In this document: piece by piece, positions 16,938 to 26,038 of the stretch | How the letters are laid out: every line of letters begins with the position of its first letter | How positions within the stretch are numbered: position 1 is the first letter of the stretch | From: Pedobacter sp. Hv1 | GTDB lineage: Bacteria; Bacteroidota; Bacteroidia; Sphingobacteriales; Sphingobacteriaceae | Assembly (NCBI RefSeq): GCF_001412215.1 | Contig: NZ_LLWP01000001.1 | Span: 248,001 to 312,000 of the forward strand | Length of the DNA stretch: 64,000 nt | Direction: 5' to 3' | Made by a program: the position numbers and the translations under genes | Notes under the pieces: model-generated | Databases searched by the model: none | What the model saw: only the letters and a program-made list of their open reading frames with translations | What the model was told of the DNA's origin: nothing

Positions 16938-18386
16938 ATGTCTTTTCATAAAATATTCCTCATTGCAAAACTAACTTGGATAACCGCTCTAAAGAGTCGA
17001 GCTACCTTAATTTTAACATTGGTTTTGGGCATTGCACTATTTGCTGCCACCTATATTGGCTGGCAGAATTTCAAGACCCAAAATGATCAACGAACCAAGT
17101 ATAAAGCTTTGGTAAGAGAAAAATGGTTAGCAAAGCCAGATAAACACCCACACAGGATGGCCCATTACGGTTACTTGGCCTTTAGGCCGAAACACGAATT
17201 GAGCTTTTTTGATTTTGGTATAGAAAGTTTTGCTGGGGTTTCTATCTTTTTAGAAGCCCATAAACAGAATACTGTTAATTTCTCTGAATCTAGTTTTTCA
17301 AATGGTATCATCCGGTTTGGAGAAATGAGTATTGCCATGATCTTACAGGTACTCGTACCTCTCCTTATTTTCTTTTTAGGCTATAAAAGTATCTCTGCCG
17401 AAAGAGAAAATGGCACCTTGAAAATACTCTTTTGTCAAGGTGTTAAATGGTCTGAATTGTTGTTAGGGAAAATTGTGGGCATTATCTCTGTAAGTTTTGT
17501 GCTCTTCATTCCTGTAATCTGTATTACTATTTTATTATGGGCAATGCTCAGTAATTGGCAGGTAAGCACCGATGCCGCTCAAAGATTGATCTTCTTGCTA
17601 ACAGGTTATGCCCTTTATTTTATCATTTGCAGCTGTCTGGCTGTTCTTGTTTCTGCTTGGCACCGTACTTCTAGAGGCGCACTAACTGTTTTAGTTGTTT
17701 TATGGATCATATTTATTGTCATTTTACCAAAAGCTACTCAATCATTAGGTACCCAACTCTATCCATCGCCATCCAAAATAGAGTTTAATGCAGCCATTGA
17801 AAAAGAGTTAAGTAAACAAGGCGATAGCCACAACCCAAATGATCCTCATTACGAGCAGTTCAAAAAAGATATCCTTAAAAAGTATAAGGTAGATTCAACA
17901 AGTCAGCTCTCTGTTAATTATGGTGGCTTGGTAATGGCCGAGGGCGAAAGAATAAGTGCACAAATTTATCAGCAACATCAAAATAGATTGGTACAAACCT
18001 ATATCAAACAAAACAGTTTTACCAGAGCTGCTGCATTTTTGAACCCTTATTTAGCCATCAAAAACTTGTCTATGGCATTAACAGGAGCAGACTATGCCAA
18101 CTATCTCGATTTTCAGAATCAAACCGAAAAATTCAGGTATGACCTTGCACAAAAGATGAATGCCTTACAAATTGAGCACATTAGTAATGTTAAACAAGGT
18201 GAAAATGATAAACCTTATACCATTAGCCATAAATACTGGTCAGAATTGCCTGATTTTAAATATCAATTCAAAACGATCAATTGGGTATTAAAAAATGAAG
18301 TGTATTCAGTAGTCGCTTTAATGGTATGGTTTACCCTCTTAATGACACTACTATTTACGATTACCAAAAAATTAAAAACGTTATAA
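16938..18386 (+). CDS. ABC-2 type permease, DUF3526-like
   Basis: A 482-residue membrane protein with one N-terminal helix (about 20-40), a large outer domain, then a cluster of five helices (about 135-270) and a last helix near 460. The segment PHRMAHYGYLAFRPKHELSFFDFG followed by FLEAHKQN is typical of the DUF3526/ABC-2 group (related to NosY). ISAERENGTLKILFCQG is the usual coupling-helix motif. It probably pairs with the next gene and the ATPase at 13529. A second long loop lies between about 275 and 420. Confidence 0.82.
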   Translation: MSFHKIFLIAKLTWITALKSRATLILTLVLGIALFAATYIGWQNFKTQNDQRTKYKALVREKWLAKPDKHPHRMAHYGYLAFRPKHELSFFDFGIESFAGVSIFLEAHKQNTVNFSESSFSNGIIRFGEMSIAMILQVLVPLLIFFLGYKSISAERENGTLKILFCQGVKWSELLLGKIVGIISVSFVLFIPVICITILLWAMLSNWQVSTDAAQRLIFLLTGYALYFIICSCLAVLVSAWHRTSRGALTVLVVLWIIFIVILPKATQSLGTQLYPSPSKIEFNAAIEKELSKQGDSHNPNDPHYEQFKKDILKKYKVDSTSQLSVNYGGLVMAEGERISAQIYQQHQNRLVQTYIKQNSFTRAAAFLNPYLAIKNLSMALTGADYANYLDFQNQTEKFRYDLAQKMNALQIEHISNVKQGENDKPYTISHKYWSELPDFKYQFKTINWVLKNEVYSVVALMVWFTLLMTLLFTITKKLKTL

Positions 18387-18406
18387 ACCCTTAAAATTTT
18401 AATCTA

Positions 18407-19759
18407 ATGTACTTATTAGCTTTTAAAATCTTCTTGCGCAACAAGGCAACCTATTGGAGCATTGCTCTTTTGCTGGTAACAGGAATAGCAAGTATACATA
18501 TCGGTAAAAAGTTTGTAGAAAAACAAACCCATATGATCGAAAAAACAGCTCAGATACAAAAAGACCATATCAAAAAACATGTAGGGTTTTTCAATAAAGA
18601 AATGGGGCTATTAATGTATTATCTGCGCTTTTCGGTAGTTAACCAACCTCCTATGTTAAGTGCTATTGCCATAGGTCAACGAGATATCAACCCGGCAGTT
18701 ACCGGGGTAACCATTCGAAATTTAAATGAACAGATCTATGATACCGACTTAAATAACCCTTCTAGTTTATTACTTGGAAATTTAGACCTCAATTTTGTTT
18801 TCATCTATCTGTTTCCCCTCATTATTATCGTGTTTTGCTACAATATCGTTTCAGAAGAAAGAGAAAAGGGAATTTGGGGTTTAACAAAAATTCAATCTAA
18901 ATCTGTAATGCAGGTGATATGGATGCAATTTAGCATTCGGATGCTGGTAATCTATGGCGTAGCTATCCTTCTCATTGCTTTTGCGGCTATTTATCTCCCC
19001 TTACCTGTTAACAAACCATTAGTAGCCTCCATTATTTTATTGTTCGCTTATCTGCTCTTCTGGTTTGCCATAGCCTTCTTGATCGTCTCATTTGGAAAAA
19101 CTTCCAACTATAACACCATTACCCTGCTTACCGTTTGGATCACCTTGAATATCATTGGCCCAGCCTTTCTCAATTTATGGGTAACCAACAAATACAACAT
19201 GCCTGAGGCTTTAGAAACAGTGATCCATCAACGAGAGGGCTATCACGAAAAATGGGACATCGAGAAACAGGTAACGATGAATAAATTTTATGCACATTAT
19301 CCTCAATTTAAAGCTTATGTTCTTCCTAAAAAAGAGTTCAGTTGGCTATGGTACTACGCCATGCAACAAATGGGCGATGACGATGCGCAACAATCAGCAG
19401 ATCAAATGCTTCAAAAAACCATCAAAAGAGAACAGTTTACACAAAGAGCCTCACTTTTTATGCCTAGTTTATATGCGCAATTGCAACTGAACGAATTTGC
19501 CCAGTCTGACCTGAACAATCACTTGCACTATTTACAATCCGTAAAAAAATATCATGAGAAATTGAGGCTAGATTTTTATCCGCTAATTTTTGGAGAAAAA
19601 CCTGTGAACAGCATAAACTGGAATGCTTTCGAGATGAAACGTTTTACAGAAACCTCAAGTATTGGCCTAACTCAAACAGTGTTGCCCTTACTTTTATACA
19701 CGTTCTTATTTGGAATTTTGGGTCTATTCTTTATGAAAAAAACTTTATTTAAACTTTAA
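18407..19759 (+). CDS. ABC-2 type permease, DUF3526-like (second subunit)
   Basis: A 450-residue membrane protein with the same layout as its neighbour: one helix near residues 15-35, a soluble loop, a block of five helices (about 130-285), another loop, and a final helix (VLPLLLYTFLFGILGLFFM). The motif VSEEREKGIWGLTKIQS corresponds to the coupling helix. It starts 20 bases after the first permease, so the two probably form a heterodimer. A strong terminator follows the gene. Confidence 0.8.
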   Translation: MYLLAFKIFLRNKATYWSIALLLVTGIASIHIGKKFVEKQTHMIEKTAQIQKDHIKKHVGFFNKEMGLLMYYLRFSVVNQPPMLSAIAIGQRDINPAVTGVTIRNLNEQIYDTDLNNPSSLLLGNLDLNFVFIYLFPLIIIVFCYNIVSEEREKGIWGLTKIQSKSVMQVIWMQFSIRMLVIYGVAILLIAFAAIYLPLPVNKPLVASIILLFAYLLFWFAIAFLIVSFGKTSNYNTITLLTVWITLNIIGPAFLNLWVTNKYNMPEALETVIHQREGYHEKWDIEKQVTMNKFYAHYPQFKAYVLPKKEFSWLWYYAMQQMGDDDAQQSADQMLQKTIKREQFTQRASLFMPSLYAQLQLNEFAQSDLNNHLHYLQSVKKYHEKLRLDFYPLIFGEKPVNSINWNAFEMKRFTETSSIGLTQTVLPLLLYTFLFGILGLFFMKKTLFKL

Positions 19760-19773
19760 CAACTCTACCTATA

Positions 19774-19810
19774 AACACGCTTTTATGTAAGCATATTAGC
19801 GTGTTTTTTT
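19774..19810 (+). terminator. Rho-independent terminator after the permease pair
   Basis: AACACGCT (19774-19781) pairs exactly with AGCGTGTT (19798-19805), followed directly by a T-run to 19810. It closes the putative transport cluster. Confidence 0.8.
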
Positions 19811-19908
19811 CACCCACATGCGCCAATCCTAAATCATATCACATTTTAACCCCAACATAAACACAACAACCACCTACCAAACTTAACAAACCATAAAAAA
19901 TTGCTACT

Positions 19909-21837
19909 TTGTGGATTATTCACATCAGCTATCCATTGACTATCAATTTCAAAACTTTAGGGCTTGTTATATTTTTGCTTTTTTCGGCTTCGAAAATCAA
20001 TGCACAAATCTGTATGGGCGCCTTGGGAGACCCAGTAATCAATATTGATTTTGGCAGAGGAACTAATGGAATTGGTCCACCCATTAGCGAAACCAATTAC
20101 AGGTATAAAAATGGCAATCCAGAAGATGGTGAGTATACCATCGTAAAAACTACGGCTGGCTTAAACCCTGGCTGGCATCAAAACATAGTTAACCATACTC
20201 CAAATGACCCTAACGGCTATTTCATGGTTGTTAATGCCGATTATAACAAAGGCGTATTTTATCAAAAGAGCATCAATGTTTGCCCAAATACCACTTATGA
20301 ATTTGCTGCCTACATTATCAATATCCTGATTAACCCAGGTATTAAGCCCAATATTAAGTTTTCTATTGAGTACAACTCCACCAGTGTCGAAATCCTTACC
20401 AATGACATTAGAGAAGGAGGGCCTTCAGATTGGATCAAATACGGAACGGTTTTTACTACGCCTGCAAACGTAACCTCGGTTACCTTAAAAATGACCAACG
20501 AAAATCCAGGTGGCAATGGTAATGATCTCGCTCTAGACGACATTACCTTTAGGCCATGTGGACCAGAAATCAAACCCATTATCAATAACAGTGTGGTTTC
20601 GGTTGCAGACCTCTGCGAAGGTCAAAACAGCAGCATCAATTTATCTGCTCAGGTTTCTAATGCATATACAAGCCCGGCCTACCAATGGCAAGAAAAATCA
20701 ACAGGTGTATGGAAGGATATTGCAGGTGAAAACCTTATTCAAACTACAATTAACTTTTCTAATGCAAAATTGGGAAGCTATCAATACCGTCTGCTTGTTG
20801 CCGAGCAACAGAACATCAACTCAGCAAGTTGTAGAGTGGCTTCTAGCGATTTCATTATCAATGTAGTGGCCTATCCTAATCCTACTGCTTCAGTTACGGG
20901 CAGCCTTTGCATAGGTAGCGATATACAATTACAGGTAAATGGTAGTACCAATGAAACTTTTAAATGGACAGGGCCAAATGCCTACTCTTCTACACTCCAA
21001 AATCCTATTTTAAACAATGTCAATAGCAATAGCAGTGGCATTTATACGGTTGAGGTAACAAACTCAGCTGGCTGTGTCAAAACCAGTCAGATCAATGTTC
21101 AGGTATTGCCACAAGTAAATGCAAAAATTAACCTCAGCAATACAGCCATTTGTGTCGGAAGCAGTGTTAACCTCTCGGCTACTGGCGGTACCTCTTACAG
21201 TTGGTTGCCTGTTGAAGGTTTATCAGACCCAACTATTGCCAACCCCATTGCCTCTCCACTACAAAACACCAATTATACGGTTACCGTTTCTAATGGCAAT
21301 TGTTCTGCTACTGCTTCAGTTCAGGTTAATGTGTTAAAGTTAGCTGTTGCTGATGCTGGTGAAGATAAAAAACTACTTTTTGGCCAATCTGCAACCTTGA
21401 ATGGCAAAGTGGCGGGCGATAACATTACCTATACTTGGAGCCCAACCACTTACTTAGACGACCCCACTAAACTCAATCCCATTGCTTCGCCTCCAAAAGA
21501 CATCACCTATACCCTTACGGTAAAATCTGGCTGCAATGAATCAGTTGATGAAGTATTTGTAAAAGTATATCCTAAAATAGAAATCCCGAATACCTTTACG
21601 CCAAATGGCGATGGGATCAACGATAAATGGAACATCCCAGCTGCAGAAGCCTTTCCAGCCCCACAGTTAAAAGTCTTTAACCGAGAGGGACAGATTATTT
21701 ACGAAAGCAAGGGACCTTTTAAAGCTTGGGACGGCAAATTTAAAGGTAAAGATCTCCCTACAGCAACCTATTATTACACACTTTACCTAAATGATGATTT
21801 TAAACCATTTACAGGCTGGGTGTTTTTAACGAGATAA
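19909..21837 (+). CDS. Secreted Ig-like multidomain protein with gliding-associated C-terminal domain
   Basis: A 642-residue surface or secreted protein. A hydrophobic N-terminus (LGLVIFLLFSASKINAQ) looks like a signal peptide. Residues about 45-220 form a carbohydrate-binding-like sandwich (VYQKSINVCPNTTYEFAAY style). Then come several Ig/PKD-like repeats with paired cysteines. The last 85 residues (NTFTPNGDGINDKW, LKVFNREGQIIYES, AWDGKFKGKDLPTATYYY) are the gliding-associated C-terminal domain that directs type IX secretion (type B). The start is uncertain: only TTG codons (19909, 19936) precede the signal peptide. Confidence 0.85.
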   Translation: MWIIHISYPLTINFKTLGLVIFLLFSASKINAQICMGALGDPVINIDFGRGTNGIGPPISETNYRYKNGNPEDGEYTIVKTTAGLNPGWHQNIVNHTPNDPNGYFMVVNADYNKGVFYQKSINVCPNTTYEFAAYIINILINPGIKPNIKFSIEYNSTSVEILTNDIREGGPSDWIKYGTVFTTPANVTSVTLKMTNENPGGNGNDLALDDITFRPCGPEIKPIINNSVVSVADLCEGQNSSINLSAQVSNAYTSPAYQWQEKSTGVWKDIAGENLIQTTINFSNAKLGSYQYRLLVAEQQNINSASCRVASSDFIINVVAYPNPTASVTGSLCIGSDIQLQVNGSTNETFKWTGPNAYSSTLQNPILNNVNSNSSGIYTVEVTNSAGCVKTSQINVQVLPQVNAKINLSNTAICVGSSVNLSATGGTSYSWLPVEGLSDPTIANPIASPLQNTNYTVTVSNGNCSATASVQVNVLKLAVADAGEDKKLLFGQSATLNGKVAGDNITYTWSPTTYLDDPTKLNPIASPPKDITYTLTVKSGCNESVDEVFVKVYPKIEIPNTFTPNGDGINDKWNIPAAEAFPAPQLKVFNREGQIIYESKGPFKAWDGKFKGKDLPTATYYYTLYLNDDFKPFTGWVFLTR

Positions 21838-21874
21838 AATCGATTATTTCAGTTCAATTATCAGCTAGAAATAC

Positions 21875-21882
21875 TATTTTTG
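21875..21882 (+). promoter_or_regulatory. -7 promoter box five bases before a start codon
   Basis: TATTTTTG matches TAnnTTTG exactly and ends five bases before the ATG at 21888. No TTTG lies at the usual -33 distance. A near-leaderless transcript for this gene and the FtsE-like gene is implied. Confidence 0.45.
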
Positions 21883-21887
21883 AACAA

Positions 21888-22091
21888 ATGTATATCATCA
21901 AAGTAAAAGGCATAGCCAAAATACCCGACTACGTACAACTCAGAGACGAGAAGTTTACGCTTTTGGCTTATTTTAGGGTAGATCGCCCCGACAAGTCATT
22001 AGACAAATTGGGCTTTGGCGATAAACTAGATTACATCATGAACATTATTAATGACTTGCCTTTTGGACAGGTTACTAAATTAGATATTTAA
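21888..22091 (+). CDS. Small conserved protein upstream of an FtsE-like ATPase
   Basis: A 67-residue protein of unknown function without membrane segment or signal peptide. The sequence MYIIKVKGIAKIPDYVQLRD then LLAYFRVDRP looks like a small mixed alpha/beta fold. It ends two bases before the FtsE-like gene starts and has its own promoter box, so the two are very likely co-transcribed. The tight coupling suggests a shared role with the ATPase. Confidence 0.7.
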   Translation: MYIIKVKGIAKIPDYVQLRDEKFTLLAYFRVDRPDKSLDKLGFGDKLDYIMNIINDLPFGQVTKLDI

Positions 22092-22093
22092 AC

Positions 22094-22777
22094 ATGGCAG
22101 AAAACATAGTAATCAACTTACAAAATGTTGATGTTTTTCAACAGAAACACTTGGTCTTATCAAACGTAAACCTTGATATTGCCAAAAGTGAATTTGTTTT
22201 TTTGATAGGACAAACAGGTTCTGGAAAAAGTAGTTTGTTAAAAATAATTTATGGCGATCTCCATATTGGAAATGGAAATGGAAAAGTTGCTGGCTTTGAT
22301 CTAAAAAACCTGGCCGATAAAGATGTACCATATCTACGCAGAAAATTGGGCATTGTGTTCCAAGATTTTCAATTGTTAAGCGATAGAACTGTTGAACAAA
22401 ATTTAGAATTTGTACTAAAGGCAACCGGCTGGACAGATAAAAACCTAATTAACGAGCGCATTAAAGATGTATTAGAAAAAGTAGGTCTACGTTCTAAAAT
22501 CAAAAAAATGCCTCACGAACTTTCTGGTGGCGAGCAACAGCGTGTGGTAATTGCCAGAGCTTTGTTAAACAACCCAGAGATCATCTTGGCAGATGAGCCT
22601 ACAGGTAACCTCGATCCTGACACTTCAGAAGAAATTGTATTGTTATTGAAACAGATCAGTCAGAGTGGAACTGCCGTTTTAATGGCTACCCACGATTACC
22701 ATATTATCCGCACCTTCCCTTCACGTATCATTAAATGCGAAGGTGGTGTAGTGCATGAAGATGCACAAATTGCCTAG
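22094..22777 (+). CDS. ftsE: FtsE-like ABC ATPase
   Basis: A 227-residue ABC ATPase. Walker A is [10 protein letters not shown] near residues 36-45, the signature is [15 protein letters not shown], and Walker B is [13 protein letters not shown]. The layout and spacing match FtsE, which with FtsX controls peptidoglycan hydrolases at division. FtsX is not adjacent here. A LolD-like lipoprotein-release ATPase is the alternative, as the families are close. It is preceded by a small conserved gene and followed by grpE-dnaJ. Confidence 0.75.
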   Translation: MAENIVINLQNVDVFQQKHLVLSNVNLDIAKSEFVFLIGQTGSGKSSLLKIIYGDLHIGNGNGKVAGFDLKNLADKDVPYLRRKLGIVFQDFQLLSDRTVEQNLEFVLKATGWTDKNLINERIKDVLEKVGLRSKIKKMPHELSGGEQQRVVIARALLNNPEIILADEPTGNLDPDTSEEIVLLLKQISQSGTAVLMATHDYHIIRTFPSRIIKCEGGVVHEDAQIA

Positions 22778-22860
22778 TACAATTCTGACAAAATTTTAGA
22801 TTTCAGCCATTCTGTTCACTAATCCATAATTTTAGCTGACAGCATGGCTGATTTTTGTTA

Positions 22861-22877
22861 TTGGCAAAACTTTTGCG
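22861..22877 (+). promoter_or_regulatory. Sigma-54-like -24/-12 element before grpE
   Basis: TTGGCAAAACTTTTGCG fits the sigma-54 pattern YTGGCACGNNNNTTGCW with the essential GG and GC dinucleotides exactly 12 bases apart; three less critical positions differ. Transcription would start near 22888, about 19 bases before the ATG at 22907. No activator gene or binding site was identified, so this is a candidate only. Confidence 0.4.
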
Positions 22878-22906
22878 TTCGAAGAGCTAAAACACGAGTA
22901 TACAAC

Positions 22907-23473
22907 ATGTTTAATAAGAAGAAAAAGGAAGAAGAACCGGTTATCGAAAATAATCAGGCTGAGCAAGAAATAGAAAATGCACAAAACGAAGAAAACGTAG
23001 CTACAGAACCTACGGTAGAGTTGAGTGCTGAAGAAAAATTACAACAAGAAAACGCTGCTTTAAATGACAAGTACTTGCGTTTATTTGCAGAATTTGATAA
23101 TTATAAACGTCGTACCCAAAAAGAACGAATCGAATTATTACAAACTGCAGGCAAAGATGTTGTAGTATCATTGCTACCTGTTTTAGATGATTTTGAACGC
23201 GCTTTAAAAGCTACTGAAAATACGACAGAGGTAAGTGCTATTCGCGATGGCATTATGCTGGTTCAGAGCAAATTGAAAAGCATTTTAAGCCAAAAAGGAT
23301 TAAAAGAGTTAGAAAGCATCAATACAGTTTTTGATACAGATATACACGAAGCAATTACCAAAATACCTGCTCCATCTGATGATTTAAAGGGTAAAGTAGT
23401 TGACGAATTAGAAAAAGGATACACCTTAAACGACAAAGTAATTCGCTTTGCAAAAGTAGTAGTAGGTAGTTAA
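22907..23473 (+). CDS. grpE: Nucleotide exchange factor GrpE
   Basis: GrpE releases ADP from DnaK. The 188 residues begin with an acidic low-complexity tail, then a long coiled coil ([32 protein letters not shown]), and the C-terminal beta domain ([20 protein letters not shown]...[16 protein letters not shown]). The frame is open from ATG 22844, but ATG 22907 is preferred: the first 21 residues would be atypical and the sigma-54-like element lies between the two. dnaJ follows after four bases; dnaK itself is not in the window, though hscA is. Confidence 0.93.
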   Translation: MFNKKKKEEEPVIENNQAEQEIENAQNEENVATEPTVELSAEEKLQQENAALNDKYLRLFAEFDNYKRRTQKERIELLQTAGKDVVVSLLPVLDDFERALKATENTTEVSAIRDGIMLVQSKLKSILSQKGLKELESINTVFDTDIHEAITKIPAPSDDLKGKVVDELEKGYTLNDKVIRFAKVVVGS

Positions 23474-23477
23474 TACA

Positions 23478-24647
23478 ATGAGCAAAAGAGATTTTTACGA
23501 CATACTTGGCGTAGCTAAAAACGCATCGGCGGAAGAGATTAAAAAAGCTTACCGCAAATTGGCTATTAAATATCACCCGGATAAAAATCCTGATGATAAA
23601 GCTGCAGAAGATAAATTTAAAGAAGCTGCAGAAGCTTACGAGGTGTTGAGCAACCCTGAGAAAAAACAACGTTATGATCAATACGGTCATGCGGGTGTGG
23701 GTAGTGCAGCTGGTGGCGGTGGCTACGGCGGGGGTGGCATGAACATGGAAGATATCTTCAGTCAGTTTGGAGATATTTTTGGTGGTGGTGGCAGCCCATT
23801 CGATAGCTTTTTTGGTGGCGGTGGCCAGTCTCGTGGTGGCGGTGGCCGTAGAGTAGCTAAAGGAAGCAACCTACGCATCAAGGTTAAATTAACTTTGGAA
23901 GAAATTGCACATGGTGCTGAGAAAAAAATAAAGGTAAATAAACAAATTACCTGTAAAACATGCGATGGTACTGGAGCAAAAGACAAATCGTCTGTAAGCA
24001 CTTGTAAAACTTGTGGTGGTAGCGGTGCAGTACGTAGAGTTACCAATACCATTTTAGGCCAAATGCAAACTACTGCAACGTGCCCTACCTGTCATGGTAG
24101 CGGACAGCAGATTACTGCAAAATGTGGCGCATGCCATGGCGATGGAACAGTTCGTGGCGAAGAAACCATTACCATTAACATTCCTGCTGGTGTAAGTGAA
24201 GGGATGCAATTGAGCATGGCTGGTAAAGGAAATGCTGCTCCAAACGGAGGCGTACCCGGCGACTTGATCATCTTAATTGAAGAATTACCACACGAAACCT
24301 TAAAACGTGAAGGAAACAACATTGTTTACGATCTACATGTAAGTATTGTTGATGCCGCTTTAGGCTACAGTGCAGAGGTACCAACTATTGATGGAAAAGC
24401 GAAAATTAAAATCGAACCAGGCACACAAAGTGGAAAATTACTCCGCTTAAAAGGCAAAGGTATTCCAGAGATCAATTCATACCACCGTGGTGATGAAATT
24501 ATCCATGTCAATATTTGGACACCTAAAGTATTAAATGCTGAAGAAAGAGCCATTTTAGAGAAATTAAGAGAATCTCCAAACTTTAAACCGCAACCCGGTA
24601 AAAACGACAAGAGTTTCTTCGATAAAATGAAAGAATATTTCGAATAA
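23478..24647 (+). CDS. dnaJ: Chaperone DnaJ
   Basis: A full-length type I DnaJ of 389 residues. The J domain (1-70) has the HPD motif in [10 protein letters not shown] Gly/Phe-rich linker ([16 protein letters not shown]...) follows. The zinc domain has four CxxCxGxG repeats: [27 protein letters not shown] and CGACHGDGT. The C-terminal substrate-binding domains end with a short tail. It starts four bases after grpE, and a strong terminator follows its stop. Confidence 0.97.
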   Translation: MSKRDFYDILGVAKNASAEEIKKAYRKLAIKYHPDKNPDDKAAEDKFKEAAEAYEVLSNPEKKQRYDQYGHAGVGSAAGGGGYGGGGMNMEDIFSQFGDIFGGGGSPFDSFFGGGGQSRGGGGRRVAKGSNLRIKVKLTLEEIAHGAEKKIKVNKQITCKTCDGTGAKDKSSVSTCKTCGGSGAVRRVTNTILGQMQTTATCPTCHGSGQQITAKCGACHGDGTVRGEETITINIPAGVSEGMQLSMAGKGNAAPNGGVPGDLIILIEELPHETLKREGNNIVYDLHVSIVDAALGYSAEVPTIDGKAKIKIEPGTQSGKLLRLKGKGIPEINSYHRGDEIIHVNIWTPKVLNAEERAILEKLRESPNFKPQPGKNDKSFFDKMKEYFE

Positions 24648-24650
24648 AAA

Positions 24651-24683
24651 GAAAGCCTTCCAAAATCTGGAAGGCTTTCTTTT
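24651..24683 (+). terminator. Rho-independent terminator of grpE-dnaJ
   Basis: GAAAGCCTTCC (24651-24661) pairs exactly with GGAAGGCTTTC (24669-24679) around a seven-base loop, followed by a T-run. Confidence 0.9.
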
Positions 24684-24724
24684 TACAATTAACTACTTTA
24701 ACAGCAAAAATTCAAACTCGGGCT

Positions 24725-25228
24725 TTAAAGTTTCATTGAAAAAATGGTACCCACGTAGGCATTACCTGTTGTACTATTTTCAAGTGGAGCTTCTTGCTGA
24801 TTGATCAGCAATTTCTCAATCTTCATCTCATTAACCTTTAAATTAAGTTCGTACAATTGATTATCGCCCAATTTCAAATAAAAGGTATCATTAATGCTTT
24901 TTGCCGATAGGGCTATTTCCATAGAAACCAATTGACTGTAGTTAAACAACTGGTTGGTACCATAAGCAAAAGGTGGCCTAAGCCTAAATTCAAGCTGTTT
25001 AATTTCACCATTCGCATCTTTGCGGTAAAGCTGTATTTGCTCTTTGGCAAAAGCACCAGCAGTAGTTGCGCTTAGCAAATCACCTCCGTTGTTATTTTTA
25101 ATCACTAAGCTTAAGTAGGGCACATTAGAAATTGGCGAACAGGCACAGAGCCTATCCACATCACTGATCTTTTTACAGCCTAAATTGAGCACAAACAGTG
25201 CAACAAATGCGAGGAGAACTTTTTTCAT
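24725..25228 (-). CDS. Hypothetical lipoprotein
   Basis: A 167-residue protein with a lipoprotein signal peptide: basic MKK, hydrophobic LLAFVALFVLNLG and the lipobox cysteine in LNLGCKK. The mature part has CACSP and a mainly beta sequence, with no recognised family. ATG 25228 is chosen over 25246 because it gives the usual MKK start. It is downstream of the LytTR regulator gene on the same strand with 69 bases between, so it may belong to that operon or be controlled separately. Confidence 0.7.
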   Translation of the reverse strand: MKKVLLAFVALFVLNLGCKKISDVDRLCACSPISNVPYLSLVIKNNNGGDLLSATTAGAFAKEQIQLYRKDANGEIKQLEFRLRPPFAYGTNQLFNYSQLVSMEIALSAKSINDTFYLKLGDNQLYELNLKVNEMKIEKLLINQQEAPLENSTTGNAYVGTIFSMKL

Positions 25229-25297
25229 ATTGGTTTGGTTTATCAAGCTAAACGAACAAACAGTTCCATTCGCTACACTCTCACCAAAAAATACAAG

Positions 25298-26023
25298 CTA
25301 TTCTTTTATCATCTTAAAAAAATCTTCTCGGTAGGTTTCCCCTATCGGTATAGATTGATCTGCAATAGTGATGTTATTCCCATCAATTACCCGAATATGC
25401 TCCGTTGATACAATGTAAGATCGATGCACCCGATAAAACGGAGGTTGCGGCAACTGGTCTTCAAGCTCCCTTAGGGTTTGATAAGTGATGATCCTTTGTG
25501 CGGTTGTGGTATAAATAGAAACATAGTTTTTCAACCCTTCTACATACAGAATTTCGCTGTAATTGATCTTAATGAATTTATTTTTGGTGTCGCCCTTAAT
25601 AAACATAAAATCGGCAGTGGCATTGGCTACAGGTACATTTTCTTTCTGAACCGGTGTCACCCCAGCAGGCATCAATAATTGTTGTGCCTTTAAAGCAGCT
25701 TTATAAAAGCGTTCGTAAGAAACAGGCTTCAATAAATAATCAACCACATCTAAATCAAAACCTTCAAGTGCATATTCAGAATAAGCAGTGGTTAAAATAA
25801 CTTTACATTTACCACCGGTAATTTTCAAGAATTGAATTCCGGTAAGCTCTGGCATTTGGATATCCAAAAAAACCAAATCTACCTTCCCTTCTTGTACCAG
25901 ATTTAAGGCTTCAAAAGCACTCGTTGTACTTCCAACTAAAGTTAAAAATGGTGTTTTATTAATGTAGGTAGCAATTATTTCTGAAGCATAAGCCTCATCA
26001 TCTACAGCAAGACAACGAATCAT
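25298..26023 (-). CDS. LytTR-family response regulator
   Basis: A 241-residue regulator. The receiver domain (about 1-115) has the acidic pair in VDDE, phospho-acceptor D54 in LVFLDIQMPE and the conserved TTAYSEYALEGF and LLKPVSYERF. The C-terminal LytTR DNA-binding domain (about 140-241) has ILYVEGLKNYVSIYTT and FYRVHRSYIVS. The likely partner is the kinase at 27301-28332, with a serine hydrolase gene between them. It starts 15 bases after the hydrolase stop, so the three form one transcription unit. Confidence 0.93.
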   Translation of the reverse strand: MIRCLAVDDEAYASEIIATYINKTPFLTLVGSTTSAFEALNLVQEGKVDLVFLDIQMPELTGIQFLKITGGKCKVILTTAYSEYALEGFDLDVVDYLLKPVSYERFYKAALKAQQLLMPAGVTPVQKENVPVANATADFMFIKGDTKNKFIKINYSEILYVEGLKNYVSIYTTTAQRIITYQTLRELEDQLPQPPFYRVHRSYIVSTEHIRVIDGNNITIADQSIPIGETYREDFFKMIKE

Positions 26024-26038
26024 ATCTTATTCATTCTG

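Noticed and set aside
19905..19911. TACTTTG overlapping the TTG start at 19909, considered as a -7 promoter box
   Set aside because: It is one base short of TAnnTTTG and lacks a -33 partner; it remains possible if the true start is the TTG at 19936.
23762..24052. Antisense open frame of 96 codons inside dnaJ, with Pro/Leu-rich product
   Set aside because: It mirrors the Gly-rich and zinc-repeat codons of dnaJ, which give open antisense frames; no independent start signal or family match.
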